From Bdellovibrionales bacterium RIFOXYA1_FULL_36_14 (lineage in GTDB: Bacteria; Bdellovibrionota; Bacteriovoracia; Bacteriovoracales; Bacteriovoracaceae): a DNA stretch of 64,000 nucleotides. The stretch is taken from positions 1 to 64,000 of the forward strand of contig MEPW01000023.1 of NCBI GenBank assembly GCA_001769975.1, read 5' to 3'. Of the stretch, positions 37,018 to 47,081 are shown in pieces (within the stretch, counting starts at the first letter, position 1; every line of letters begins with the position of its first letter). Position numbers and translations under genes: made by a program. The notes below the pieces were generated by a model, which did no database searches, was not told where the DNA came from, and saw only the letters and a program-made list of their open reading frames with translations.

Positions 37018-40000
37018 ATGAAAAATACTTTTAATCTAATTCTTCTTGTTATTACTATGATTATGATTAGTTCATGTAACAAGAAAATTGAATCCAGTCA
37101 AAACCAACATAAAAATGCTGTTTTAAATTACAGCGAAGTATCGGCGATTGATAATTCTGTTTGTAGTTTTGAATTAAATCATGAGAAGCTTGAAAGAGTT
37201 TTAATAAATCCAGCATACTCCGCCCATAACCAGTGTGTACTTAAATTTTTAGAAAAACAGATTGCCAAACTTACCTCTTCACTCGACTCAAATAACGCCG
37301 ACACTTTAAAAAGCATGAATTTAATTTTCGAAGGTTGCAGCGCTGACAGTTTAAATGGTTGTTTATATTTTCAAAAACTAAAATCGATCTTGGCCATGAG
37401 AGATTTTTTACTAAAGCTTGCGACAGTTCATGAATCTAATATTCAAAAATACTATTTCTTTCTAAATGCATGGTTTGAGCTTAAAAACGAACAATTAGAT
37501 GCTAGACTTTTTGAATTATACTTAAAGAAAGAAAAAGAATACCGCAAGCTAATCGCTCACGATAAAACCTTACTTGATTTACATAACGAAACTCTACATC
37601 TGATATCCCAAAATGCCTCTCAGTTATCTAACAATTCAGCTTTCAAAGCCTTCATTCTCTCTTACAAACTCCCCACCCATAAAAATATTTCCAATCTAGA
37701 CAAAATAGTTTTGGAAATTATCTTTTCTAACTCTCAAGATAGAGATTATAAAAGCAAATTAGAGACTTTTATAAATAATGAAATTACTAGTATCAAAGCC
37801 ATCGATAACTTCAAACAAGCCGACCTTGATTATTATTTAAAATCCCTTGATATCTCAAGCTTGCAATATGATTTTTATTATTACATGATAGCTAGCGCTT
37901 ATCACAACAGAAGTGATAGTAATTTTTTAGAAACTCTCTGGAAATTCTACCAAGGAGATACCCAAAAGCTAAGTGATACTACGAATTCCTATGTGCGCAT
38001 CAAATTCCTTCAAGTGCTTAGTTTATCCCATCAAAACATAGTTAAATATTTTCATGAAAAAGATTATACCCCTAATAATTTCTTTATTAAGGCCATATCA
38101 AAAAGCGAACAAGTATCTCCTCATTTTCAGGAACTTTTTCAAAAATCTGAATATCTTCAACTATTTTTAGAAAGCTTATTAATGAAAGGTAACTCTAAGT
38201 CTCAAGCGATCTATCAGGATTTATCAAGAAATCTTTTTTCTGGGATCAAAATGAATATAAAATATATGATTTCGTTTCCAGAAATGATGATCTTACTTTA
38301 TGAATTTGCCAAAAACGGACTGGAATTTAAAATCAACTCCCACTATAATGGCCTAGTACAAGTCTCATCTAATCAGATCATGAAAGAATTTTTCGAAGGT
38401 AGATTTTATTCATTTTTTAATTATTCCGACGATACTAAAGCACTTACTTCTGAAGAAATCCTATATGCTTTCTACTTTGCACTTAATACCGGTCTCTTTA
38501 GAGATTTTGCTTCCAAGCAAAATGAAACCCAATTGGTAAAAGACTTTATTAAAATGGTGGCTACGCAACTTTCCAACATCGAAATTAATAAACTCACCAC
38601 GGATTTTAACGTATTTACCAATAATTATAAAGCCGATACCACCTATAACATTTTTTTAAACCTATGTAATTCACCAAAAGGTTATGTTCACCAGCTAACC
38701 CTCGATGATCTCGATCGGTCGGTGCTTCAGGGTAAGATAGTTGGGGAACGTATTGTTAATAATCCTGGCTTCTATGGTCCCTACTTTGAAAGGAGTTTGG
38801 AGCGCATTCGCACCAATGTGCAAAACATTGAATTTAAAGTTACCCAGATGATCTCCATTTATGAAAAATACCTTCGTAAGTTTAATACTAATGAAACCGT
38901 TGTGAAAGAAATTATGGCAGACTTAAATTCTGCGCTAGATCCTATCACTCATATCAAAACCGCATATTTAACTCAATTTATGAAACGTCACCAGGAAATT
39001 GATAAATGCCATTTTTCTATCTATCAAAAAGAAAAAAAATTACAAGAGAATCTGATAAAATATGAAGAACTTTATCTTAGAAACTTGTATAACAAATACC
39101 AGGAAGCTTACGCCACTAATTCGCTGGAAGAATTAAATAGGGAAATTCAAAATTATAACTTGAAAGATTTTATAGGTCTTAATAAATTCAAAAATGGTCA
39201 CTACTACTACACCCAGATAGATTTTTTAATACGCGCAAAGCAATTTATCGAAGTTGGACAGACTCTGGATAATCAAAAACTTCCTGCACTTTCTAAGGGG
39301 GTGAAAATTTCTGTCCCCACTAATGAATATAATTGGATTCAACACTCTTTTTATGCTGGGTCACAAGATAAATATTTTACTCTTGATATTAGCAATATGA
39401 CGGAAGATGAATTTGTCTTAAATGCACTTTCCAACATTGTGACTGACACTACCAACCCAAATGGTTTTGTCACCTGGTTTGTGGATAAGAGTTATTACAC
39501 TTACAATCTTCCTTCTTTTAATGCCAAATCCCGCACGTTGGTATCCCTGTATAAACTTGGTGATTTTGACATTTACGAAAAAGAAGAGTGTAGCTTAAAA
39601 AACAGTGGGAAAGGTTGTAAAAGAATTAAACAAAAATTTTCCGTAGATAACCTGGTAAAGATTGGATCTAATTTAAAAAACTTTTTACACATTGATGACC
39701 AAGAAGCTTTGATACTTAAAAAAGTTGGAAGAAAGAAAAGAATAGATGATTATCTACAAGCTTTTAGTTTCATGCATCCGATGTCTAATCGCCCAGAAAA
39801 CTGGGGAATATTTGACTATCTCTATTATTCCCTGAAAGAACCTTTGCTAGATGCTTACTCAAAATTTCCATGGGACATGGAAGATGACCATGTAAGTAAA
39901 ACACTTGATAAGCGAAAAGGAGCTTTGGAAACGGCTTTTGATTATTGGCAGGCCAGAAATAATCGCGGAGAATTCTTATTTAACATCAGTAATTCTTTTG

Positions 40001-40239
40001 AAGCAGAAATGAATCAAAAATTTAAAGAAATTGCCTGGAATGAAATCAACAAGATCAGAAGCTTTGAAGCGGCCATTAACCCGGAAAACAACCCGGCTAT
40101 TGAAAAGTTACAAGGTCAAATTCGCTACGAAATTGACAAAACCGTTGATAAAGATATTTTGAGTGACACTCTCCTTGAGGAAGTAGATGGAGTTATTAGA
40201 AACTTTCATCAACAAACAAATTATTTTTATAAACAATAA
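37018..40239 (+). CDS. Giant helical lipoprotein B (paralogue of 32782-36174)
   Basis: A 1073-residue lipoprotein (lipobox ISSC, Cys20) with AAGGAAGAAG before the start. It shares segments and overall order with lipoprotein A, clearest between residues about 415 and 530. Its C-terminal 250 residues differ, being richer in aromatic and charged residues (SFMHPMSNRPENWGIFDYL), and have no equivalent I can align by eye in A. Probably a duplication within the operon followed by strong divergence, so the two copies may form a heteromeric assembly. It is the last gene of the unit and a hairpin follows at once. Function unknown. Confidence 0.85.
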   Translation: MKNTFNLILLVITMIMISSCNKKIESSQNQHKNAVLNYSEVSAIDNSVCSFELNHEKLERVLINPAYSAHNQCVLKFLEKQIAKLTSSLDSNNADTLKSMNLIFEGCSADSLNGCLYFQKLKSILAMRDFLLKLATVHESNIQKYYFFLNAWFELKNEQLDARLFELYLKKEKEYRKLIAHDKTLLDLHNETLHLISQNASQLSNNSAFKAFILSYKLPTHKNISNLDKIVLEIIFSNSQDRDYKSKLETFINNEITSIKAIDNFKQADLDYYLKSLDISSLQYDFYYYMIASAYHNRSDSNFLETLWKFYQGDTQKLSDTTNSYVRIKFLQVLSLSHQNIVKYFHEKDYTPNNFFIKAISKSEQVSPHFQELFQKSEYLQLFLESLLMKGNSKSQAIYQDLSRNLFSGIKMNIKYMISFPEMMILLYEFAKNGLEFKINSHYNGLVQVSSNQIMKEFFEGRFYSFFNYSDDTKALTSEEILYAFYFALNTGLFRDFASKQNETQLVKDFIKMVATQLSNIEINKLTTDFNVFTNNYKADTTYNIFLNLCNSPKGYVHQLTLDDLDRSVLQGKIVGERIVNNPGFYGPYFERSLERIRTNVQNIEFKVTQMISIYEKYLRKFNTNETVVKEIMADLNSALDPITHIKTAYLTQFMKRHQEIDKCHFSIYQKEKKLQENLIKYEELYLRNLYNKYQEAYATNSLEELNREIQNYNLKDFIGLNKFKNGHYYYTQIDFLIRAKQFIEVGQTLDNQKLPALSKGVKISVPTNEYNWIQHSFYAGSQDKYFTLDISNMTEDEFVLNALSNIVTDTTNPNGFVTWFVDKSYYTYNLPSFNAKSRTLVSLYKLGDFDIYEKEECSLKNSGKGCKRIKQKFSVDNLVKIGSNLKNFLHIDDQEALILKKVGRKKRIDDYLQAFSFMHPMSNRPENWGIFDYLYYSLKEPLLDAYSKFPWDMEDDHVSKTLDKRKGALETAFDYWQARNNRGEFLFNISNSFEAEMNQKFKEIAWNEINKIRSFEAAINPENNPAIEKLQGQIRYEIDKTVDKDILSDTLLEEVDGVIRNFHQQTNYFYKQ

Positions 40240-40248
40240 ATGCTTAGA

Positions 40249-40283
40249 AAGCTAATGTAAATTACTTTAGTTTACATTAGCTT
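40249..40283 (+). terminator. Hairpin ending the metzincin operon
   Basis: AAGCTAATGTAAA and TTTACATTAGCTT pair perfectly over 13 bases around a nine-base loop, ten bases after the stop codon of lipoprotein B. Only a short T run (TTTTC) follows, so release may be less efficient than at the other terminators, but the stem is very strong. Confidence 0.8.
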
Positions 40284-40441
40284 TTCATTCGTATTTTCAA
40301 TAGGTTAAAATACCAATACTGCCTTATTTATTGGCCTATTTCTATGGTCGACCTCTGCTAGGCAAATCCTATCTACCCCCAGTAAGCCTTTAAAACCTTT
40401 ATGTTTTTATGCTTTTATCCGATACGTTGTGCAGAGTGGAA

Positions 40442-40447
40442 TATAAT
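40442..40447 (+). promoter_or_regulatory. Possible -10 box of Calx-beta giant gene
   Basis: A perfect TATAAT lies 49 bases before the ATG at 40497, after the operon-B hairpin. No good -35 hexamer is visible at 16-18 bases, so an activator may be needed. The start itself has no close Shine-Dalgarno; GAAGGATGCGGTGAG lies about 20 bases upstream. Confidence 0.35.
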
Positions 40448-40496
40448 GAATTAATCCATAAACCGAAGGATGCGGTGAGTTAGTATAAAAATACAT

Positions 40497-43400
40497 ATGA
40501 TGTTTGTAAGTACTAAAAACACATTCCTTTTAGCATTACTGACCGCAGCGCTGGTCCTGATGAGCTGTATTCAACCCCCACCTGCTTCTAAAAGTGCCGG
40601 AAAATATGGTGCAAACCCAACCACCCCCCGCATTAATCTTTCAAGTGGTACCACCACCATCACCGAATCAAATACCACAATAAATATACCAGTTTATTTG
40701 GATATAGCTAGCGGTAGCACGGTAACGGCTTTCTGGCGTATAGTAAATTCAGGCGATTTGCCGACAACCAGCGCTTTTTCAGTAGCTGCCGGGTCTGTCA
40801 GTATTCCTGCCGGATATAAAATTGGTAATATCGCACTGGTTGCTTCTGATGACTACCTCTACGAAACTAACGAAATTGTTTATCTAGAAATCTATAGTGT
40901 TACCGGGGCGATTATTTCAAATCCATCCACTAAATTTATTACCGTTATTGATAACGACTCTGGTAACAAACCGACCCTCTTTTTCCCATCTACCTTCGCG
41001 CAAACCACGGAAGATTCCACGGCCTCAATCAATGTAGCGGTTTCCATCAGTGCTCCTTTAAATATTGACGTGGATATTGCTTTTCTAGTTTATGGGGATG
41101 CCGTTTATCCAGCCGATCACGGGTTAACGAGTGGGATGATTCACTTCCCAAGAGGAACCACCACTTTGAATATCAACGTTCCTATTGTAAACGATGCAGT
41201 TTTAGAAAATAATGAAAATATTTATATCGAACTTATAGGTATTGACGAAATTCAACTCACACCAGCTACGAGTGTCTTTAATTTAAGTATTCTAGATGAT
41301 GAAGCAGGTGCGGTAATCAATTTCACACCCCCACTCACGATAACCGCTACAGAAAGTGATGGTGCGGTGTATGCCACTGTCAACCTTTCCTTTGCTCATG
41401 GTATTGATACCATCATTAACTTTACCGCCAGTGGCGATGCTACTTGGGGCGCCGACTACACCGCCTCCTCCAGCATTACTATTCCAGCGGGAATAACCAC
41501 TTATACCGTAACTTTCTCGCTGATTAATGATTTAAAAGACGAATACGATCAAACCATCGAATATATTCTAACAACTCCAAGCAGAGGCACGATTGGGGTC
41601 AATAACTCATTTGTTATCACTCTCCAAGATGACGATAATATTCCTACCTTAGCTTTTAATTCTTCCACTTCAAGCATTGTAGAAGGGCAGACCGGTTTTT
41701 TTAGTCGGATGATTCCACTTACTTTGAATGTGGCCAGCGAAAAAATAATTACCATCGATTATAATTTATCAGGCACAGCCACCGTTAATTTGGATTATAG
41801 CAATTTTACCGGTTTTACCGGAACCTCTTCTGGCTCGTTAACTATTGCCGCTGGATCAACATCATTTGATCTCTATTATATTGCCCACGGTGATCTGATT
41901 GATGAAGATAATGAAACAATTATTGTTGACCTGGCCACCACCAGTCAGGTTAATGTGGAGGCAACGGGAATCATTACTCATACCGTAACCATCGTGGATG
42001 AAGACCTCGTGCCGACCATATACTTCCCGCAAACCAGTGCCCTCATTGATGAAGATATGATTACTTATAGTGTAACGGTCAGTCTGCGCACGCCCTCCCA
42101 AAAAATAATCACCGCAGATTTTTCAACGGCAGCTGGCTCAGCTTCTCCTGGGGGAACGGATTACGACTTCCCAAGTGGAAGTATCATCACTTTTAATCCC
42201 GGAGAAATGACTAGTAATATACTCATTAGTGTAGTTAATGGAGATGGTGTTGAACCACTAGAGGATATCGTCCTCATCCTTGATTCCATAACTAATTCCG
42301 TAACCTCTACCCTGCCTGCCTACCCTGACACTTTCACCTTAAATATAGTTGATACCGACGCACTGGCTGAATTATCTTTTACTACATTATCATCAACCGT
42401 GGCTGAAAATATTTCTCCGGCCCGAATCAGTATTACGGCCATACTTGATAAAATCAGTGCAAGGGATACGGAATTTGAATTTGAATTATCAGGGACAGCT
42501 ACGACCAGCGCTCCTTATCAAGATGTTCTCTTACCGGCCATACCGATCATCATTCCAGCGGGCAGCTTAAGTACCATATTCAATCTAACTATGGTAAACG
42601 ATGTCCACTTAGAATCCACCGAGTATTTAACCCTCACCGCAACCAACTTAACAAGTTATGCGACCATCACCGATATTGCCTCTGTTACATACAACCTCAC
42701 CATTTTAGAAGACGATGTGATAATACCGCAAATCAGGTTTTCTTCCGCGAGTTCAATATATGTCACTGAAGATGCGACAAACTTTTCCATTCAAATTCAA
42801 AGCGATCGTTCCTTTGGTTTTGATATCGAAGCCTATATCACCTTAACTGCTTCGGAAACTACCGCAACCTCCAGTCCTTCAGCCTTCGCTGATTTTGACT
42901 GGCCGGGCTCAGTGACGGGAGTGGCCACAATTACGATACCGGCCTACGGTACCACCGCGGCTTTCGATATCGGGATATTCGAAGATATTGCTGACGAAAT
43001 AGATCCTGAATCCATTAGCTTAAAAATTGATTCAGTATCATTAGAGGCTACGGTAGGAAGTATTAACACCTCATTTATTTATATTAATGATGACGACGGA
43101 CCACCAAGTGTGGATTTTGTAGATGTAACTTTGGATGCGACAGAAGGGTTTTCTTTTACTGCTACAGTCACCCTAAACGCCACTTCGGCTTTTGATGTGT
43201 CTATCCCTATTTCCATAAACGGAGGTCTAACCACCGCCAATGCCAGCGACTACACCTTCGCGCCTTCAACTTTGAGTATTCCAGCAGGTAGCTTGATTGC
43301 CACCACCTCGCTTATTTCCATCACCGACGATTTATTAGACGAAGCCACGGAACATTTAGTTTTACAATTGGGAACCCTGGTGAACGCGGTAGCCGGACCA

Positions 43401-46400
43401 TCCAATCCGATGGATATAAGCTTAATTGATAATGATGATCCACCAACTATTTATTTTGAGGCCACTTCCGAGATCGTCAATGAAACCAACGCCAATATTA
43501 CGTTATCAACCACCATTTCACTGTCTGCAACTTCCGGCCAGGATATCACCGTCAATATCACATCCGCACTTTCCACCACCGCCATTTTGGGTGGCGATTA
43601 TATTTCTGATTCTGCCACGATCACTATTTTAGCAGGAGAAGTGATTTACTATGCTACCACAACTATTATAGGTGATTTCATTGATGAGTCTGATAAACAA
43701 ATTGTGTACGATTTGTCCGCGCCAACTAACGCTACTTTGGGAGCTACCACGGCTCACACTATCTTCATCATTGATGATGAAGCCACCCCTTCCATCTTCT
43801 TTAGTACCGCTACTGCCGCATTTATGGAAGGTGGTCTATACGCCTTTACTATTAATCTTACTGCCACCAGCGAATATGATGTAACCTTTGATCTGGATTA
43901 TAATTTGCTAACGACGGCGTCCATGACCTTGGGAGTGGATCACACTTTTGCCACTGGATCATTAACGATATTGGCCGGCAACCTCTCAGTTACCAGCACT
44001 CCTTTTAATATTATTAATGATGGTTTTTATGACGAGGAAATTTTAGTTATTGATCTGGTAAACCCCATCAATACAGCGACGTCGGCTCCGGCCACCATTA
44101 CGGCAACGCTGTTTGATACTTCGGCTAAACCATTGGTCAGTATGTCACAAAATAGTATTACATTGTACGAACCAGGAGCAGGGGCCACAACCACTTATAC
44201 CGTCACGTTTTCGCAAACAGAAGCCTCTGGGCTTGATACTGAAATATATTTCTCTCTGTCCGGAACTGCTGTAAGTGGAGTCGATTTTACCATTCCAGCC
44301 AGTCCCGTTACTATTTTAGAAGGCAGTACCTCCGCCTATGCACTTATCACTATTTTAGACGACACTCCCGCAATTGATCCAGGTGAATATTTTGATCTGC
44401 AGATTACCAGTATCACCGGAGCTTCCACCAGTGCGTATGACAGCTTACATGTCTTTATTAATGATGCTGGAACAGAAGATGCTAGTGCTTCATTAACTCC
44501 CACCATGATTACGATCACGGAAGGAGCAACCTTCGAAATCGAATTTAGAATTAATGAGCCGATTACTGAAGATATCACGATGTCATATCGACTGGCACCT
44601 CCTCCTACTTCCTCAGCTACACCTACTGATATATCTCCCTCTTTAGGAAATATTTTAATTACTGCGGGCAGTACCAATACCAGTGTTATATTTACCGCCA
44701 TAAACGACACGCTAGATGAATTTGATGAAATTGGATACATTGAAATTACGGGAACATCCACTGGGGTTATCTCTACCACCAATGCCACGGCTACCGTAAC
44801 CATTCTTGATAATGATCCGTTAACTAGAGTCAGTTTTCAATCTGTTGCTGCCAGTACCAATGAATCCTCACCGGTGGGATCATTTACCTTTGTGCTGGAT
44901 AATATCGTTGGCAAAAATGTAGGCATTCCATATACCGTGGCGGCTACTTCAACGGCGATCAATCCCACCGATCATGATCTAGTATCTGGTACGGCTACCA
45001 TCACCGAAGGAAATACCAGCATTACCGTCACCTTTAGTATCGTCAATGATTCCATCGATGAATACAATGAAACTGTTGTAGCGCAAATGGGTCCTCCTAT
45101 AAATGCAAACGTCGGCACAATTGTTAATCATACTCTGACCATTCTTGACGATGATCCAGCTCCCTTTGTTAACTTTGCCACCACTTCCCTAACCGTGATG
45201 GAAAGTGTTGGAGTGGTCAGCATTGATATAACCCTCAGTAGCACTTCCGAAAAAATCATGAGTTTGCCATATGAATTTGGGCCTGGTACTTTAGCCACCT
45301 ATGGGCAAGACCATGACTTACCTAATAATGGAAGCATAAGTATTCCTTCAGGAGCCTCTTCCCATACTGCGACCTTCACGATCATTGATGATACTCAGTA
45401 TGAAGACACTGAAGCTGTAGAAATCACCATGCTGGCACCAATGAATCTGGAACTAGGTACCACCGTTACCGCCAGCGTACACATCGTTGATAATGATCTG
45501 CCACCCACGGTGCAATTTACGATGGCCACCTCCACTATTCAAGAAGACACCGGCACATCACGAATTCAATTCTCACTCAATCCGGCCAGTGGAAAAGCTA
45601 CGACGGTCTACTACTCAGTCCAACCAGCCTCCACCGCACAAGGATTGGGAATTGATCACAATTTAGTGGACGGATCAACCGTTATACCGGCCGGTCAAAC
45701 CATTGCCTACACCACCGTTTTTGATATCAATGATGATGTACTAACAGAAAACCCCGAGACCATCGTAGTCAATCTTGATAGCGCTACCAACGCCAACGTC
45801 GGTGCACTCACTTCTCATACCATGACTATTATCGACAATGATCAAATTAAAGTGGCCATTGGAGCTGAGCATACCTGTACTTTAGTGGATGGCGGAGTCT
45901 ATTGTTGGGGAGACAATACTTATGGACAAAGAGGAATGGAAGTAATAGACGACGCATTTGGTGATGAGCCCGGAGAAGATCTAGCGCTACTTACCGCTCA
46001 AGGTACTGTTGATCTAGGAACAGGCTTTAGTGTTAAACAAATTGTAGCAGGAAGCTATCATAACTGTGCCCTATCCACCGCCGGACAGGTCAAGTGTTGG
46101 GGTCTTAATAACGAGGGACAACTAGGACTAGGTGATGCTATTGATCGTGGCAGACTGGGCAGTCAAATGGGTGATGACTTACCAACTGTCAACATTGATC
46201 CAGGAGTAACTGTCACCAAACTATCAGCAGGCGAACAACATACCTGTGCTCTTTTAAGTAATCAAACCATCAAGTGTTGGGGTTCAAATAATTCAGGTAA
46301 CCTAGGTCAACCATCTATCTTAAACCTCGGTACAACCCCAGATGATATTTTTAATATAAGCCCCATTCTCTTTACCAGTGCTCCAAGAGATGTAGTGTCC

Positions 46401-47081
46401 GGTTCCAATCATAACTGCGCAAGATTTGCAGGACCAAATCTTGAATGCTGGGGCGAAAACAGTGATGGACAACTAGGGTACGATAATAATATTGATACTG
46501 GTGGATCAGTGGGAGATTTCTCCCCTGCCAATTATGTAGAACTTAACGGTACCGTGTTTACTGACATGTCCCTCGGTCACCGTCATACCTGTATTTTGGC
46601 TGCCAGTACCAGCGAGGCTAAATGCTTCGGCGAAAACACCTACGGGCAACTGGGACTTGGAGACACCATCAACAGGGGCGATATGGTCGGTGATATGTTA
46701 AACTTGAATCCCCTACCACTGCCTGGTGGAGTAACAATTAAAAAAATAAGTAGCGGTTATAACCATAACTGTATGCTTTATAGTAATAATCAGACCAGAT
46801 GCTTTGGTAGAAATGACTTGGGTCAGCTAGGATCTGATGACTCTATTGATTGGGGTGATGACCCCACTGAAACTGCTAGCAACGCTGCGGTTATTAATAT
46901 TAATGGAAGCACCGTTATGACAGATATATTCTCAGGGGGAAATCATAGTTGTGGCGCCATAGATTCTCGAACCATTAAATGTTGGGGTAATAACAGTAGT
47001 GGGCAATTACTGACAGAAGACACCATTCCATATGGATCAAGTGTCGATACCGTCACCAATTCAGCAACTTTAGGTTTCTAA
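40497..47081 (+). CDS. Giant Calx-beta/RCC1 lipoprotein, probable surface adhesin
   Basis: A 2194-residue lipoprotein (lipobox LMSC, Cys24). From about residue 45 to 1780 it consists of about fifteen tandem Calx-beta-like repeats of about 115 residues. Each has the calcium-binding signature of the type NDxxxExxExxxxxL near its end (IVNDAVLENNENIYIEL, AINDTLDEFDEIGYIEI, INDDVLTENPETIVVNL) and closes with a D-D-[DE] strand turn. From about 1787 to the end there are seven RCC1 repeats (GxxHTCxL...CWGxNxxGQLG), enough for one seven-bladed propeller, each with a Cys pair. The order gives an outer-membrane anchor, a long Ca-stiffened stalk and a propeller head, as in large adhesins. Composition is Thr/Ser/Ala-rich and less AT-rich than the neighbouring Lys/Asn-rich genes. 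The stop overlaps the stop of the convergent deacetylase gene by four bases. Confidence 0.92.
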   Translation: MMFVSTKNTFLLALLTAALVLMSCIQPPPASKSAGKYGANPTTPRINLSSGTTTITESNTTINIPVYLDIASGSTVTAFWRIVNSGDLPTTSAFSVAAGSVSIPAGYKIGNIALVASDDYLYETNEIVYLEIYSVTGAIISNPSTKFITVIDNDSGNKPTLFFPSTFAQTTEDSTASINVAVSISAPLNIDVDIAFLVYGDAVYPADHGLTSGMIHFPRGTTTLNINVPIVNDAVLENNENIYIELIGIDEIQLTPATSVFNLSILDDEAGAVINFTPPLTITATESDGAVYATVNLSFAHGIDTIINFTASGDATWGADYTASSSITIPAGITTYTVTFSLINDLKDEYDQTIEYILTTPSRGTIGVNNSFVITLQDDDNIPTLAFNSSTSSIVEGQTGFFSRMIPLTLNVASEKIITIDYNLSGTATVNLDYSNFTGFTGTSSGSLTIAAGSTSFDLYYIAHGDLIDEDNETIIVDLATTSQVNVEATGIITHTVTIVDEDLVPTIYFPQTSALIDEDMITYSVTVSLRTPSQKIITADFSTAAGSASPGGTDYDFPSGSIITFNPGEMTSNILISVVNGDGVEPLEDIVLILDSITNSVTSTLPAYPDTFTLNIVDTDALAELSFTTLSSTVAENISPARISITAILDKISARDTEFEFELSGTATTSAPYQDVLLPAIPIIIPAGSLSTIFNLTMVNDVHLESTEYLTLTATNLTSYATITDIASVTYNLTILEDDVIIPQIRFSSASSIYVTEDATNFSIQIQSDRSFGFDIEAYITLTASETTATSSPSAFADFDWPGSVTGVATITIPAYGTTAAFDIGIFEDIADEIDPESISLKIDSVSLEATVGSINTSFIYINDDDGPPSVDFVDVTLDATEGFSFTATVTLNATSAFDVSIPISINGGLTTANASDYTFAPSTLSIPAGSLIATTSLISITDDLLDEATEHLVLQLGTLVNAVAGPSNPMDISLIDNDDPPTIYFEATSEIVNETNANITLSTTISLSATSGQDITVNITSALSTTAILGGDYISDSATITILAGEVIYYATTTIIGDFIDESDKQIVYDLSAPTNATLGATTAHTIFIIDDEATPSIFFSTATAAFMEGGLYAFTINLTATSEYDVTFDLDYNLLTTASMTLGVDHTFATGSLTILAGNLSVTSTPFNIINDGFYDEEILVIDLVNPINTATSAPATITATLFDTSAKPLVSMSQNSITLYEPGAGATTTYTVTFSQTEASGLDTEIYFSLSGTAVSGVDFTIPASPVTILEGSTSAYALITILDDTPAIDPGEYFDLQITSITGASTSAYDSLHVFINDAGTEDASASLTPTMITITEGATFEIEFRINEPITEDITMSYRLAPPPTSSATPTDISPSLGNILITAGSTNTSVIFTAINDTLDEFDEIGYIEITGTSTGVISTTNATATVTILDNDPLTRVSFQSVAASTNESSPVGSFTFVLDNIVGKNVGIPYTVAATSTAINPTDHDLVSGTATITEGNTSITVTFSIVNDSIDEYNETVVAQMGPPINANVGTIVNHTLTILDDDPAPFVNFATTSLTVMESVGVVSIDITLSSTSEKIMSLPYEFGPGTLATYGQDHDLPNNGSISIPSGASSHTATFTIIDDTQYEDTEAVEITMLAPMNLELGTTVTASVHIVDNDLPPTVQFTMATSTIQEDTGTSRIQFSLNPASGKATTVYYSVQPASTAQGLGIDHNLVDGSTVIPAGQTIAYTTVFDINDDVLTENPETIVVNLDSATNANVGALTSHTMTIIDNDQIKVAIGAEHTCTLVDGGVYCWGDNTYGQRGMEVIDDAFGDEPGEDLALLTAQGTVDLGTGFSVKQIVAGSYHNCALSTAGQVKCWGLNNEGQLGLGDAIDRGRLGSQMGDDLPTVNIDPGVTVTKLSAGEQHTCALLSNQTIKCWGSNNSGNLGQPSILNLGTTPDDIFNISPILFTSAPRDVVSGSNHNCARFAGPNLECWGENSDGQLGYDNNIDTGGSVGDFSPANYVELNGTVFTDMSLGHRHTCILAASTSEAKCFGENTYGQLGLGDTINRGDMVGDMLNLNPLPLPGGVTIKKISSGYNHNCMLYSNNQTRCFGRNDLGQLGSDDSIDWGDDPTETASNAAVININGSTVMTDIFSGGNHSCGAIDSRTIKCWGNNSSGQLLTEDTIPYGSSVDTVTNSATLGF

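Noticed and set aside
44336-44803. Minus-strand ORF of 155 codons within the Calx-beta gene
   Set aside because: It is the antisense of a low-complexity repeat region; its Val/Ile/Ser-rich sequence mirrors the Thr/Asp-rich repeats on the plus strand.
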